Below, in pieces: positions 43,660 through 53,445 of a stretch of DNA of 64,000 nt. The notes beneath the pieces were generated by a model, which had not been told where the DNA came from, did not search any database, and worked only from the letters and a program-made list of their open reading frames with translations. The number at the start of each line of letters is the position of its first letter. Positions within the stretch are counted from its first letter, which is position 1. The stretch is from Duganella margarita. Its GTDB lineage: Bacteria > Pseudomonadota > Gammaproteobacteria > Burkholderiales > Burkholderiaceae_D. The stretch spans positions 372,001 through 436,000 of the forward strand of contig NZ_WWCS01000001.1 of the NCBI RefSeq assembly GCF_009857535.1, written 5' to 3'. The position numbers and the translations under genes were made by a program.

Positions 43660-44349
43660 TCAGGCGCCGAGTTTTTCCAGACGGTAACCGTAGCTGTAGA
43701 CCGGGACCAGGCGGAAGCCGTTTTCTGGTTTGAGTTGCAACTTGTTGCGGACGCGCGAAACGTGGGTGTCCATGGTGCGCGACGGCACGGCGGTCTCGCG
43801 TATCCATACCGCTTCATGGATGTAGGCGCGCGACAGCGGACGGCCGATGTTGCGGAAAAATAACAGTGCCAGATAGAACTCTTTGTGGGTTACATCCAAC
43901 ACAATGCCGTCCATTAGCAGGCGGCCCGGGCGGGTTTCAAACACGTACTGACCGAATTGCAGCTGTTCGGCGCCGTTCTGCGCCGGGTAGGCGCGGCGCA
44001 GCAGGGCTTGCACGCGCGCCACCATCTCGCTGCGGCGCAGCGGCTTGATCATGTAGTCGTCGGCGCCGGCGGCCAGGCCGGCGACGATGTCGTCCTCGCC
44101 CGAGCTGGTGGTCAGGAACAGCACCGGCGCATTGTCCGGCAGCTTTTCCTTGGCACGGCGCAGCACTTCGGCGCCGCCCAGGTCGACCACTTGCCAGTCG
44201 AGAATCATCATGTCATAGCTGTCCTTGCGCAGCTGCGCGAGCACATCTTTGGCGGTCTGGAAGCTGTGACAGATGTGGCCGGCTGCGGTGAGCACCTGAC
44301 AAATGAGTTCGGCTTGACTGCGATCGTTGTCGAGTACGGCAATTCTCAT
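43660..44349 (-). CDS. OmpR/PhoB-family response regulator
   Basis: 229 residues: receiver (about 1-120; D8 pocket, phospho-acceptor in MMILDWQ, D51, and K in YMIKPL) and winged-helix DNA-binding domain (about 130-229; RTMDTHVSRVRNKL recognition helix, YSYGYRLEKL wing). No histidine kinase gene is adjacent, so it is an orphan; its input is not visible. It stands alone between the min operon and hemA on the same strand. Confidence 0.9.
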   Translation of the reverse strand: MRIAVLDNDRSQAELICQVLTAAGHICHSFQTAKDVLAQLRKDSYDMMILDWQVVDLGGAEVLRRAKEKLPDNAPVLFLTTSSGEDDIVAGLAAGADDYMIKPLRRSEMVARVQALLRRAYPAQNGAEQLQFGQYVFETRPGRLLMDGIVLDVTHKEFYLALLFFRNIGRPLSRAYIHEAVWIRETAVPSRTMDTHVSRVRNKLQLKPENGFRLVPVYSYGYRLEKLGA

Positions 44350-44754
44350 GCTGTTGCCTGCTGTTAAATGTTAAGGAGAAGTCACGTCAAATATAACAGA
44401 GATTCACAAATAGATTAGCAAAAAGGCTAAAAATATTTTCTTTCGACACTATCCATAATTTCTTGGCAATGCTGGTTTTCACTGTGCCGAGCAGCATCTG
44501 GATTACACGGTACACCGGAAAAACCCCGAATTCAATGCAGAAGTTGAAAAATGGCAAGAACTTACAGGGCAGGCAAGGAGGGGTGATGGGCGGCAAAAAA
44601 GACACAAATCGGACGCGGGGGCGTCTCGGAACGCGACATCGCGGCGGTGCGCGAACGTTGCCGTCAGCTGGTGCGGCGGCTACCAGCACGTGGATGCCTG
44701 CGCCAAGGCGGCGCAGGAGTTGCTGCCGGCCGGCGTGCACCGGCCAGCCTGAGA
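44350..44754. other. 405-bp gap between the orphan regulator and minE
   Basis: No convincing gene. The lower half is AT-rich and must hold the regulator's promoter. In the plus direction an AAGGAGG at 44575-44581 precedes an ATG at 44587, but that frame has poor composition. Another plus frame ends GYQHVDACAKAAQELLPAGV with a stop at about 44757 and looks like the tail of a real protein, without a usable start. A decayed gene is possible. Confidence 0.4.
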
Positions 44755-45006
44755 TTATGCGTCGGGCAGCACCACGTTGACGTCGAGGACTTCCAGGTTG
44801 CCCTGGCGGTCCAGCGAGATCTTGATGTCGTCGGCGTTGACCTTGGTGTACTTGGAGATCACCTCGATCAGTTCCTTGTGCAGCGCCGGCAGGAAGTCCG
44901 GACCGGCGCGGCCGCTGCGCTCGCGCGCGATGATGATCTGCAACCGTTCCTTGGCCGCAGTCGCGGTTTTGGGTTTGGGCGGAAACAGGAAGGAAAGCAG
45001 TGCCAT
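44755..45006 (-). CDS. minE: cell division topological specificity factor MinE
   Basis: 83 residues, the usual length. The N-terminal membrane-targeting part ([20 protein letters not shown]) and MinD-binding helix ([11 protein letters not shown]) are followed by the dimerisation domain ([30 protein letters not shown]). MinE drives MinD off the membrane and sets the pole-to-pole oscillation that keeps the Z ring at mid-cell. Its start is 2 bp after the minD stop. Confidence 0.96.
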   Translation of the reverse strand: MALLSFLFPPKPKTATAAKERLQIIIARERSGRAGPDFLPALHKELIEVISKYTKVNADDIKISLDRQGNLEVLDVNVVLPDA

Positions 45007-45008
45007 GA

Positions 45009-45824
45009 TTACTTGCTCCCGAAGATACGCTGCAGCAGGCCTGGCTTTTCATAGGTGGTAAAGCGCAACGGCAGTTCCTGGCCGAGGAAGCGCGCCACCA
45101 CGTCTTCGTAGGCTTCCGCAACGTCGGTGCCCTTGAAGTGAATCGCCGGGTTACCCTGGTTCGAAGCATGCAGCACCTGTTCCGATTCCGGAATGATGCC
45201 GATCAGTGGAATCCGCAAAATTTCTTGCACGTCCTGGTACGACAGCATCTCGTCGGCTTCCACGCGTTTCGGCGAGTAACGGGTGATCAGCAGGTGTTCC
45301 TTGACCGGCTCGCCGCCGGTCTGGGCGCGGCGCGACTTGGCCTGGATGATGCCGAGGATGCGGTCGGAGTCACGCACCGACGATACTTCCGGATTGGTGA
45401 CGATGATGGCTTCGTCGGCAAAGGTCAGCGCCATCAGCGCGCCGTGCTCGATGCCGGCCGGCGAATCGCAGATGATGAATTCGAAGCCCATGTTGATCAG
45501 TTCGTGCAGCACGACTTCCACGCCGTCTTCCGACAGCGCATCCTTGTCGCGCGTCTGCGACGCCGGCAGGATGAACAGGTTGTCGCAGTGCTTGTCCTTG
45601 ATCAGCGCCTGGGTCAGCGTTGCTTCTTTATTGATCACGTTGATCAGGTCGTACACCACGCGGCGTTCGCAGCCCATGATCAGGTCGAGATTGCGCAGGC
45701 CGACGTCGAAGTCGATGACCGCAGTCTTGTGGCCGCGCATGGCCAGGCCGGTGGAGAAACTGGCGCTGGAGGTGGTTTTACCGACACCGCCCTTGCCGGA
45801 CGTTACAACAATAATTCTTGCCAC
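45009..45824 (-). CDS. minD: septum site-determining ATPase MinD
   Basis: 271 residues. Deviant Walker A is GKGGVGKTT at residues 10-18, switch regions [10 protein letters not shown] and [10 protein letters not shown] follow, and the C-terminal amphipathic helix ([20 protein letters not shown] region) anchors it to the membrane. MinD recruits MinC and is stimulated by MinE. Middle gene of minC-minD-minE. Confidence 0.97.
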   Translation of the reverse strand: MARIIVVTSGKGGVGKTTSSASFSTGLAMRGHKTAVIDFDVGLRNLDLIMGCERRVVYDLINVINKEATLTQALIKDKHCDNLFILPASQTRDKDALSEDGVEVVLHELINMGFEFIICDSPAGIEHGALMALTFADEAIIVTNPEVSSVRDSDRILGIIQAKSRRAQTGGEPVKEHLLITRYSPKRVEADEMLSYQDVQEILRIPLIGIIPESEQVLHASNQGNPAIHFKGTDVAEAYEDVVARFLGQELPLRFTTYEKPGLLQRIFGSK

Positions 45825-45851
45825 GAATAATCCTTTTCAGAGAGGGGTGCG

Positions 45852-46628
45852 TCAAGCGCGGTTAGCCGTATTGACAGATGATATATCGATTCTGTCACCG
45901 ACCAGGCGAATTTGCGTCGGCGAGCGTGCATATTCCTGGGGGAAACCGTCTTCAAACGTGCTGTAGACGCCGGCGATGGAGACCAGCTCCGGCGACATGT
46001 TCAATGCAAAAATGCGGGCCTGGGCATTGCCCGAGGCGCCGGCCAGCGCGCGGCCGTTGAGCGTGTTGTAAACGTGGATGCTGCCGTCGGCGATGATTTC
46101 GGCGCCGTTGTTGACCACGGCGGTGACCACCAGGTCGCAGCCGCGCGCGTAAATGCGCTGGCCGGCGCGCACCGGGGTGTCGATGATCATGACGTCGGTG
46201 CCGTTGCTGGCCGGTGCCGGCGGCTGGGCCTGGGCGGCGGCGACCGCCACCGGGGCTGCCGCTGGCGCTGGGGCCGGCGCGGCGGCGGCTTCCTCGCGCG
46301 GCTTGGCGCCGGCGGTTTCCAGGCTGAGGCCGTGGGCGGCGATTTCGGCGGCCATTTCCGGCGGCGCGTTGCGCACGGCGACCGGGTTCAGGCGGTATTT
46401 TTTGAGCAGGGTGATCAGGCCGGCCCAGTCGATCGGCTCGCAGCCGGCCGGCAGGGCGGCGATGTCGATCACGGTCAGGTCGTCTTCGAAAAAGTCGGTG
46501 GTGCCGCCGGTCATTTCGGCCAGCGCGGCGTCGAGCGCGATGCGGTCAGCGGTGGCCAGGATGGCGGAGACGGCGACGACGGTGGAAATCTTGATTTCGA
46601 TGGGCTTTTGAAACAGGCTCTTGGACAT
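45852..46628 (-). CDS. minC: septum site-determining inhibitor MinC
   Basis: 258 residues: N-terminal FtsZ-inhibiting domain (1-110), an Ala/Pro-rich linker (about 112-145), and the C-terminal beta-helix domain ([47 protein letters not shown]) that binds MinD. First gene of the min operon, 27 bp before minD. The low-complexity Ala/Pro linker is longer than in E. coli MinC. Confidence 0.96.
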   Translation of the reverse strand: MSKSLFQKPIEIKISTVVAVSAILATADRIALDAALAEMTGGTTDFFEDDLTVIDIAALPAGCEPIDWAGLITLLKKYRLNPVAVRNAPPEMAAEIAAHGLSLETAGAKPREEAAAAPAPAPAAAPVAVAAAQAQPPAPASNGTDVMIIDTPVRAGQRIYARGCDLVVTAVVNNGAEIIADGSIHVYNTLNGRALAGASGNAQARIFALNMSPELVSIAGVYSTFEDGFPQEYARSPTQIRLVGDRIDISSVNTANRA

Positions 46629-46704
46629 GGGCGACAGTATCAGGGGTTATCCCCGCGCGCATGCGCAGGCACCAGCATTCTACTGTGGAAAAAGCAGGAA
46701 GGGG

Positions 46705-46726
46705 AGGCCCGCAAGCGTGCGGGCCT
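46705..46726. terminator. intrinsic terminator-like hairpin after metE
   Basis: AGGCCCGC (46705-46712) and GCGGGCCT (46719-46726) form a perfect 8-bp stem 25 bp beyond the metE stop. In the minus direction CCCC TTCC and, further on, CTTTTTCC follow. It separates metE from minC. Confidence 0.55.
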
Positions 46727-46750
46727 GTAAAAATGCGGGGTTTAATTGGT

Positions 46751-49093
46751 TTAATAGATGGCGCGCAGCTGGTGGGCGGCGGCCACCATATTGCGCAGCG
46801 CGCTTTCGGTTTCCACCCAGCCGCGCGTCTTCAGGCCGCAATCGGGGTTGACCCACAGGTTGGCCGGCGGGATCACGGCGCTGGCCTTGTGCAGCAGGCG
46901 CACCATCTCCTGCCGGTCCGGCACGCGCGGCGAGTGGATGTCGTACACGCCGGGGCCGATCTCGTTCGGGTAGCGGAACTGGCCGAAGCCGTTCAGCAGT
47001 TCCATGTCCGAGCGGCTGGTCTCGATGGTGATGACGTCGGCATCCATGGCGGCGATCTGCGGCAGGATGTCGTTGAACTCGGCATAGCACATATGGGTGT
47101 GGATCTGCGTCGCGTCGCCGACCGCGCTGGCCGACACCCGGAAGGCGTGCGTGGCCCAGTCCAGATATTCCGTCCAGCGGCTGCGGCGCAGCGGCAGGCC
47201 TTCGCGCACCGCCGGTTCGTCGATCTGGATGATGCCGATGCCGGCCTGTTCCAGGTCGGCCACCTCATCGCGGATGGCCAGCGCAATCTGCAGCGCGGTG
47301 CGGGCGCGCGGCTGGTCGTCGCGCACGAACGACCATTGCAGGATGGTGATGGGACCGGTCAGCATGCCTTTCATCGGCTTGCCGGTCAGACTTTGCGCAT
47401 GCACGGTCCAGTTGACGGTCATGGCGTGCGGGCGGCTGACGTCGCCGTAGATGATGGGCGGCTTGACGCAGCGCGAGCCGTAGGATTGCACCCAGCCGTG
47501 CTGCGTGAAGGCGAAACCGGCCAGCTGTTCGCCGAAATATTCGACCATGTCGTTGCGCTCGGCTTCGCCGTGCACCAGCACGTCGAGGCCGAGCGCTTCC
47601 TGGCGCTGCACGGCGTCGGCGATTTCGGCGCGCATCGCGGCTTCGTAGTCGGTCAGGCTGAGGTCGTCGCGTTTGAAGCTGGCGCGGGCGGCGCGGATGG
47701 CTGGCGTTTGCGGGAAGGAGCCGATGGTGGTGGTCGGAAAGTTGGGCAGCCGGAAGCGGGCGCGTTGCGCGGCCTGGCGCTCGGCGAACCGGGCGCGGCG
47801 CTGGTCGGCGCCGGCCGGCAGGTGTGCCAGGCGGTCGCGCACGGCTTGCTGGTGCACGCGCGGGCTGGCGCGGCGGCTGGCGATGGCGGCGCGGGAAGTG
47901 GCCAGCGCGGCGTCTGCACCGGCTTCGGCGTGCAGTGCTTGTTTCAGCGTTTTCAGCTCCGCCAGCTTTTCGGTGGCGAAGGCCAGCCAGGAGCGGGTCT
48001 CCGCATCCAGCGCGGTTTCGGCAGCCAGCGTGAACGGCACGTGCAGCAGCGAGCAGGACGACGATAGCCACAGTTTACCGGCACGTTTGTCGACGATGGG
48101 CTGGAGCACGGTCAGCGCGGCGTCGAGGTCGGTACGCCAGATGTTGCGGCCGTCGACGATGCCGACCGACAGCACTTTGTGCACCGGCAGCCAGTCGGCG
48201 ATGCTGGTCAGTTCCTGCGGCGCGCGGACGCCGTCCACGTGCAGGCCGGCCACCGGCAGGCGGCACGCCAGGCTGAGGTTTTCTTCCAGCGGCGAGAAGT
48301 AGGTGGCCAGCAGCAGCGGCACGCCGACCTGGTTCAGTTGCCAGTAGCTGTTTTCGAAGGCGCTGCGCCATGGCGCGGGCAGGTCGAGGCCGAGGATGGG
48401 TTCGTCGATCTGGACCCATTGCACGCCCTGAGCTTTCAGGCGGTCCAGGATCTGGCCGTAGACCGGCAGCAGTTTATCCAGCAGCGAGAGGCGGTCGAAG
48501 CCGTCGGCCTTGGTTTTGCCCAGCCACAGGAAGGTCAGCGGGCCGATCAGCGCGGCTTTGACGGCGTGGCCCAGTGCCTGCGCTTCGGCGACTTCGTCGA
48601 ACAGGCGTTCGCAGGCTAGCGCGAAGGCGGTGTCCGGCGTGAATTCGGGGACCAGGTAGTGGTAGTTGGTGTCGAACCACTTGGTCATTTCCAGCGCGGC
48701 GGCGGCGGGCAGGGCGTCGGCGTCGTGCGCGCCGCAGCCGCAGCCGGCGTCGTGATCCGCCGAGCCGCTGCGGCCGCGCGCCATGGTGAAGTAGCGGCCC
48801 AGTTGCGGCTGGTCGGGCTGGAAGCCGTAGCGCCCCGGCTCGCAGCCGAGCAGCTGGATGTGGTTGGCCACCTGGTCGTAAAACGCGAAATCGCCGACCG
48901 TCACGAGATCCAGCCCGGCGTCGCGCTGCAAGGCCCAATGGCGCGCGCGCAGGTCGCGGCCCACATCTTCCAGTTCAGCGTCGGACAGCTCGCCGCGCCA
49001 ATTGCGTTCCAGTGCAAATTTCAATTCACGGGCGGCGCCTATGCGCGGGAAGCCTGGAATGTGGGTAGATATCGTTTTATTAGTGTTGGTCAT
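46751..49093 (-). CDS. metE: cobalamin-independent methionine synthase
   Basis: 780 residues from the ATG at 49093. The N-terminal barrel begins [19 protein letters not shown]. The C-terminal barrel holds the zinc ligands in [12 protein letters not shown] (His, Cys), the Glu in [12 protein letters not shown], and the Cys in [11 protein letters not shown]. It transfers methyl from 5-methyltetrahydrofolate polyglutamate to homocysteine. Unusual is a roughly 20-residue insertion at 110-130 with [20 protein letters not shown], rich in Cys, His and Asp, before [16 protein letters not shown]. metR is divergent, with 106 bp between. Confidence 0.95.
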   Translation of the reverse strand: MTNTNKTISTHIPGFPRIGAARELKFALERNWRGELSDAELEDVGRDLRARHWALQRDAGLDLVTVGDFAFYDQVANHIQLLGCEPGRYGFQPDQPQLGRYFTMARGRSGSADHDAGCGCGAHDADALPAAAALEMTKWFDTNYHYLVPEFTPDTAFALACERLFDEVAEAQALGHAVKAALIGPLTFLWLGKTKADGFDRLSLLDKLLPVYGQILDRLKAQGVQWVQIDEPILGLDLPAPWRSAFENSYWQLNQVGVPLLLATYFSPLEENLSLACRLPVAGLHVDGVRAPQELTSIADWLPVHKVLSVGIVDGRNIWRTDLDAALTVLQPIVDKRAGKLWLSSSCSLLHVPFTLAAETALDAETRSWLAFATEKLAELKTLKQALHAEAGADAALATSRAAIASRRASPRVHQQAVRDRLAHLPAGADQRRARFAERQAAQRARFRLPNFPTTTIGSFPQTPAIRAARASFKRDDLSLTDYEAAMRAEIADAVQRQEALGLDVLVHGEAERNDMVEYFGEQLAGFAFTQHGWVQSYGSRCVKPPIIYGDVSRPHAMTVNWTVHAQSLTGKPMKGMLTGPITILQWSFVRDDQPRARTALQIALAIRDEVADLEQAGIGIIQIDEPAVREGLPLRRSRWTEYLDWATHAFRVSASAVGDATQIHTHMCYAEFNDILPQIAAMDADVITIETSRSDMELLNGFGQFRYPNEIGPGVYDIHSPRVPDRQEMVRLLHKASAVIPPANLWVNPDCGLKTRGWVETESALRNMVAAAHQLRAIY

Positions 49094-49199
49094 GGTGCTG
49101 TCATCCGCATTTAATATTGGTGATATAAAGTGTGCGGCAAACCGGTCTATAATCAAAACGAAAGATTTTGTGCGTTCACATGAAAAAAATTAATAGACC

Positions 49200-50108
49200 A
49201 TGCTAGAGATACGCCATCTACGCACCTTGAGCGCCTTGCGCTCGGCCGGCAGCCTGGTGCGCGCTGCCCAGTTGCTCAACCTGACCCAGTCGGCGTTGTC
49301 ACATCAAATCAAATTGCTGGAAGATCGCTACGGCGGGCCGCTGTTTGAGCGCAAATCGGTGCCGATCGGCTTCACCGCCACCGGCTCGCGCCTGCTCAAG
49401 CTGGCGGACATGCTGTTGCCGGAAATTGAGACCGCAGAGCGCGAAGTTGCGCGCCTGATGCAGGGAGATACGGGTCAGTTGCGGGTGGCGTTGGAGTGCC
49501 ACACCTGTTTCGACTGGCTGATGCCGGTGATGGACGAGTTCCGCAAGCGCTGGCCCGAGGTGGAAATCGATCTGGTCTCCGGTTTTCATAGCGAACCGGC
49601 CGATTTGCTGCGCAGCGGCGAAGCCGATTTGGTCATCGGTTCGGCCTATGGCCCCGAATTCAGCACCTTCCCGCTGTTCCGTTTTGAAATCCTGGTGGTG
49701 ATGGCGCAGAAGCACCGGCTGGCGCAGCAGCGCCGCCTGAGTGCCGCCGATTTTGAGGGCGAAACCCTGATCACCTACCCGGTGCCGGAAGAGCGTATCG
49801 ACCTGATCCGCGAAGTACTGAACCCGGCCCACGTCCAGTTCCAGCGCCGCACGGCCGAGTTGACGGTGGCCGTGCTGCAATTGGTGGCAAGCCGCCGTGG
49901 CATTGCTGCGCTGCCCAATTGGGCCATCAAAAACTATGTCGACTACGACTATGTCATTGCCCGCCCGGTCGGTGAGCAGGGCCTGTGGAGCGACCTGTTC
50001 GTCTCCGTGCCCGAAGCGCAACAGCACAAGGCCTATGTGCTCGATTTCGTCAATGTGATACGCGAGCAATGCGCGGCCTCATTGGACGGTATCAAATTAT
50101 TATCGTGA
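49200..50108 (+). CDS. metR: LysR-type regulator MetR
   Basis: 302 residues. The winged helix-turn-helix is at 1-60 (LRTLSALRSAGSLVRAAQLL, TQSALSHQIKLLEDR) and the LysR co-inducer domain at about 90-295. DLVSGFHSEPADLLRSGEAD and the divergent metE partner identify MetR, which activates metE with homocysteine as co-inducer. The shared 106-bp region has a TTCACATGAA palindrome at 49175-49184; this is the inverse of the usual TGAA-N5-TTCA MetR site, so I do not call the operator. A strong hairpin follows the gene. Confidence 0.92.
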   Translation: MLEIRHLRTLSALRSAGSLVRAAQLLNLTQSALSHQIKLLEDRYGGPLFERKSVPIGFTATGSRLLKLADMLLPEIETAEREVARLMQGDTGQLRVALECHTCFDWLMPVMDEFRKRWPEVEIDLVSGFHSEPADLLRSGEADLVIGSAYGPEFSTFPLFRFEILVVMAQKHRLAQQRRLSAADFEGETLITYPVPEERIDLIREVLNPAHVQFQRRTAELTVAVLQLVASRRGIAALPNWAIKNYVDYDYVIARPVGEQGLWSDLFVSVPEAQQHKAYVLDFVNVIREQCAASLDGIKLLS

Positions 50109-50161
50109 CAAATAGTTATTGTTTCTGCAAAATATATACCGGGGGTTTGACGCGCATCAAA

Positions 50162-50185
50162 GTATGCGCGGAAACCCGCGCATAC
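50162..50185 (+). terminator. hairpin downstream of metR
   Basis: GTATGCGCGG (50162-50171) and CCGCGCATAC (50176-50185) form a perfect 10-bp stem with AAAC loop, 54 bp after the metR stop. No U-run follows, so it may work with Rho or only protect the 3' end. Confidence 0.5.
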
Positions 50186-50332
50186 GATTAGTGCCCGACT
50201 TGCAACTCTGGCGATTTTTCTCGCGGCAGCGCAGCATTGAAACCTGCCACGGCTAGCAGGTGGAGAGCGTATGATAAAAGTTCGCGTTGTTGCTCAACTT
50301 AGCCGGCTCCGGCTGGCGCATTGGAGAATCAA

Positions 50333-51511
50333 ATGGATGATGTAGTTATCGTTGCCGCTGGCCGTACCGGCGTGGGTAAATTTGGCGGCAGCCTGGCCAA
50401 GACCCCGGCCGCCGACCTGGGCGCGCATGTGATCAAGGGCCTGCTGGCCAAGAGCGGTATCGATCCCAACCTGATCAGCGAAGCCATCCTCGGCCAGGTG
50501 CTCACCGCCGGCGTCGGCCAGAATCCGGCGCGCCAGGCTGTCATCAAGGCCGGCCTGCCGAACACCATTCCCGGCTTCACCATCAACCATGTCTGCGGCT
50601 CCGGCCTGAAGGCCACCCACTTGGCGGCGCAAGCGCTGAAGGCGGGCGACTCGCAGATCATCATCGCCGGCGGCCAGGAAAACATGAGCGCCTCGCCGCA
50701 CGTGATTCCCGGCTCGCGCGACGGTTTCCGCATGGGCGACTTCAAGGCGATCGACAGCATGATCGTCGACGGCCTGTGGGATGCGTTCAACCAGTACCAC
50801 ATGGGCACCACTGCCGAAAACGTCGCCAAGAAATACGAGATTTCGCGCGCCGAGCAGGACGAATTCGCGCTGCAATCGCAGCTGAAGGCGGAAGCCGCGC
50901 AGAAAGAAGGCAAGTTCAAGGATGAGATCCTGCCACTGGAAATCGTCCAGAAGAAAGGCAGCTTCGTCTTCGACAGCGATGAATACATCAAGCCGGGTTC
51001 GACGCTGGAAGGCCTGGCCGGCCTGCGTCCGGCCTTCGCCAAGGACGGCACCGTCACCGCCGGCAATGCGTCCGGCCTGAACGACGGCGCCGCCGCCGTC
51101 ATCATGACCACCGCCAGCAAGGCCAAGGAACTGGGCCTGCCGGTGCTGGCCAAGATCAAGGCCTACGCGTCGTCCGGCCTGGACCCGGCCTTCATGGGCA
51201 TGGGCCCGGTCACCGCGACCAAGCTGTGCCTGAAAAAAGCCGGCTGGACGCCGGATGATCTGGACCTGCTGGAAATCAACGAAGCCTTCGCCGCCCAGGC
51301 AGTCGCAGTCAACAAGGAAATGGGCTGGGATACCAGCAAGATCAACGTCAATGGCGGCGCGATCGCCATTGGCCACCCGATCGGCGCGTCCGGCGCCCGC
51401 ATCCTGGTCACGCTGATCCATGAAATGATTCGTCGTGACGCCAAAAAAGGCCTGGCCTCGCTGTGCATCGGCGGCGGCATGGGCGTGGCGCTGGCGATTG
51501 AACGCGCTTAA
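50333..51511 (+). CDS. phaA: acetyl-CoA C-acetyltransferase (beta-ketothiolase)
   Basis: 392 residues from the ATG at 50333, with GGAGA six bases upstream. The acyl-binding nucleophile is C88 ([10 protein letters not shown]), the active-site His is in [14 protein letters not shown], and the second Cys is in SLCIGGGMG. It condenses two acetyl-CoA to acetoacetyl-CoA. The next gene is the acetoacetyl-CoA reductase, so the pair feeds (R)-3-hydroxybutyryl-CoA to polyhydroxybutyrate synthesis. A PHB synthase gene is not in the window. Confidence 0.95.
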   Translation: MDDVVIVAAGRTGVGKFGGSLAKTPAADLGAHVIKGLLAKSGIDPNLISEAILGQVLTAGVGQNPARQAVIKAGLPNTIPGFTINHVCGSGLKATHLAAQALKAGDSQIIIAGGQENMSASPHVIPGSRDGFRMGDFKAIDSMIVDGLWDAFNQYHMGTTAENVAKKYEISRAEQDEFALQSQLKAEAAQKEGKFKDEILPLEIVQKKGSFVFDSDEYIKPGSTLEGLAGLRPAFAKDGTVTAGNASGLNDGAAAVIMTTASKAKELGLPVLAKIKAYASSGLDPAFMGMGPVTATKLCLKKAGWTPDDLDLLEINEAFAAQAVAVNKEMGWDTSKINVNGGAIAIGHPIGASGARILVTLIHEMIRRDAKKGLASLCIGGGMGVALAIERA

Positions 51512-51525
51512 TTTATAAAAACAGC

Positions 51526-51546
51526 GGCCCGGCCCCAGGCCGGGCC
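51526..51546 (+). terminator. GC-rich hairpin between phaA and phbB
   Basis: GGCCCGGCC (51526-51534) and GGCCGGGCC (51538-51546) are perfect 9-bp arms with a 3-base loop, 15 bp after the phaA stop. Without a following U-run it may be a partial attenuator or RNA-stabilising hairpin rather than a full terminator. Confidence 0.45.
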
Positions 51547-51581
51547 AACTTCGAATGTTGGCATCAAACGAGGGGACAATT

Positions 51582-52322
51582 ATGGCAAGAGTAGCATTGG
51601 TAACCGGTGGCATGGGTGGTCTGGGCGAAGCAATCAGTTATAAGCTGTCGGCCCTGGGCTATTGCGTGGTCACCACGTATTCCCCGGGCAATCCGAAAGT
51701 TGAACAATGGCTGGCCACGACCCGCGACCAGGGCTATAACTTCCGCGCCTATCCGTGCGACGTGTCGGATTTCGACTCGGCCCAGGCCTGCATCGCGGCA
51801 ATCGAAAAAGACATCGGCCCGGTCGATATCCTGATCAACAACGCCGGCATCACGCGCGATATGACCTTCAAGAAGATGGACAAGGTCAATTGGGACGCGG
51901 TCATGAAGACCAACCTCGATTCCGTGTTCAATATGACCAAGCCGGTGTGCGACGGCATGATCGAGCGTGGCTGGGGCCGTATCATCAATATTTCGTCGGT
52001 CAACGGCCAGAAGGGCGCGTTCGGCCAGACCAACTATTCGGCGGCCAAGGCTGGCATGCATGGCTTCACCAAGGCGCTGGCGCTGGAAGTGGCCAAGAAG
52101 GGGGTGACCGTCAACACCATCTCGCCGGGCTACATCGGCACCAAGATGGTGATGGAGATTCCGCAGGATGTGCTGGATAGCAAAATCATCCCGCAGATTC
52201 CAATGGGCCGTCTGGGCAAGCCGGACGAGGTGGCCGGCCTGGTGGCCTACCTGTCGTCGGATGAAGCGGCGTTCGTGACCGGCGCTAATATCGCCATCAA
52301 CGGCGGCCAGCATATGTCCTGA
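51582..52322 (+). CDS. phbB: acetoacetyl-CoA reductase
   Basis: 246 residues from the ATG at 51582 (GAGGGGA upstream). Short-chain dehydrogenase: cofactor motif TGGMGGLGEAIS (residues 9-20), NNAGIT, catalytic Ser in INISSVNGQKG and Tyr-Lys in YSAAK. The ending NGGQHMS is typical of PhaB proteins. It reduces acetoacetyl-CoA with NADPH to (R)-3-hydroxybutyryl-CoA. It follows the thiolase by 70 bp. Confidence 0.95.
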   Translation: MARVALVTGGMGGLGEAISYKLSALGYCVVTTYSPGNPKVEQWLATTRDQGYNFRAYPCDVSDFDSAQACIAAIEKDIGPVDILINNAGITRDMTFKKMDKVNWDAVMKTNLDSVFNMTKPVCDGMIERGWGRIINISSVNGQKGAFGQTNYSAAKAGMHGFTKALALEVAKKGVTVNTISPGYIGTKMVMEIPQDVLDSKIIPQIPMGRLGKPDEVAGLVAYLSSDEAAFVTGANIAINGGQHMS

Positions 52323-52338
52323 CCCGCAAAGCGGACAC

Positions 52339-52370
52339 AAGGGTCTGACCCCGTACGGGGTCAGACCCTT
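52339..52370. repeat. dispersed GGTCTGACCCC hairpin, copy 3, probable phbB terminator
   Basis: Arms AAGGGTCTGACCCC (52339-52352) and GGGGTCAGACCCTT (52357-52370) pair perfectly over 14 bp with loop GTAC, and TT follows. It is 16 bp after the phbB stop. Same core as 21842-21870 and 41081-41110. Confidence 0.8.
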
Positions 52371-52427
52371 TTCGCCGTATTGTGGGTTGGCGGTACAATC
52401 TGGCTATCACAGCCAAAGGACCGCCTC

Positions 52428-53384
52428 ATGTTCGACCCTGCCTCCACCCTGTTCCCGCCGATTACGCCGTCCCGCCACGGCATGCTGGCGGTGGACGACC
52501 TGCACACCATTTACTGGGAAGAAGTCGGCAATCCGGACGGCATCCCGGTGATCTTCCTGCATGGCGGCCCGGGCGCCGGGCTGTCGCCGGCGCACCGCCG
52601 CTTCTTCGATCCCGAGCAATACCGCGTGATCCTGTTCGACCAGCGCGGCGCCGGCAAGTCGACGCCGGTGGGCGAGTGCCGCAACAACACCACCCAGCTG
52701 CTGATCGAGGACATCGAACGCCTGCGCGTGATGGCCGGCATCGAGCAATGGCTGGTGTTCGGCGGCTCGTGGGGCTCGACGCTGGCGCTGGCCTACGGCG
52801 AGGCGCATCCGGAACGCTGCCTCGGCTTCGTGCTGCGCGGCATCTTCCTGTGCACGCAAAAGGAAATCGACTGGTTCCTCGACGGCGCCCAATGGTTCCA
52901 CCCTGAAATCCATGCCGAGTTCATCGCGCCGATTCCGGAAGCCGAACGCGGCAACCTGCTGCAAGCCTACGTGCAGCGCATCATGAGCGACGACCCGGCC
53001 GTGCACTGGCCGGCGGTGCGCGCCTGGAGCCGCTTCGAAGGCCGCCGCGTGTTCCTGCTGCCGCAGCCGGACGACGCGCCGTCCGATGCGCTGGACCTGG
53101 GCATCGGCCGCCTGGAATCGCACTATATGGCCAACCTCGGCTTCTTCAGCGACGACCAGCTGATGCGCAACGTCAGCCGCATCGCCCACCTGCCGGTGGC
53201 GATCGTCCAGGGCCGCTACGACGTGATCTGCCCGCCGGTGTCGGCCTGGCGGCTGCATCAGGCCTGGCCCGGTTCGGTATTGCACATGATCCCGGACGCC
53301 GGCCACGCCGCCATGGAACAAGGCATCGCCCAGGCGCTGGTCAGCGCCACCGAACAGTTCAAGCGCAACCGCGCGTTCGCCTGA
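52428..53384 (+). CDS. pip: proline iminopeptidase (alpha/beta hydrolase, S33)
   Basis: 318 residues from the ATG at 52428, seven bases after AAAGGA. HGGPGAG is the oxyanion region, FDQRGAGKSTP follows, the nucleophile Ser is in GGSWGSTLALAY, the Asp is in IVQGRYDVICP and the His in IPDAGHAAMEQ. This matches the S33 proline iminopeptidase family, which releases N-terminal proline from peptides in the cytoplasm. Complete triad and normal length. Confidence 0.94.
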   Translation: MFDPASTLFPPITPSRHGMLAVDDLHTIYWEEVGNPDGIPVIFLHGGPGAGLSPAHRRFFDPEQYRVILFDQRGAGKSTPVGECRNNTTQLLIEDIERLRVMAGIEQWLVFGGSWGSTLALAYGEAHPERCLGFVLRGIFLCTQKEIDWFLDGAQWFHPEIHAEFIAPIPEAERGNLLQAYVQRIMSDDPAVHWPAVRAWSRFEGRRVFLLPQPDDAPSDALDLGIGRLESHYMANLGFFSDDQLMRNVSRIAHLPVAIVQGRYDVICPPVSAWRLHQAWPGSVLHMIPDAGHAAMEQGIAQALVSATEQFKRNRAFA

Positions 53385-53388
53385 AAAT

Positions 53389-53411
53389 CAGCCCGCCGGA
53401 GACGCGGGCTG
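53389..53411 (+). terminator. hairpin after proline iminopeptidase gene
   Basis: CAGCCCGC (53389-53396) and GCGGGCTG (53404-53411) form a perfect 8-bp stem 5 bp after the stop. No U-run follows. Confidence 0.45.
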
Positions 53412-53445
53412 CTACACTGTAGACTAATCAATAAGAATAAATTGT

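Noticed and set aside
44463..44780. 105-codon plus-strand gene before minE
   Set aside because: The product is Arg/Ser/Pro-rich mirror-type sequence and it runs into minE; no family resemblance.
49175..49184. TTCACATGAA as a MetR operator
   Set aside because: The known MetR site is TGAA-N5-TTCA; this palindrome has the half-sites inverted and the wrong spacing.
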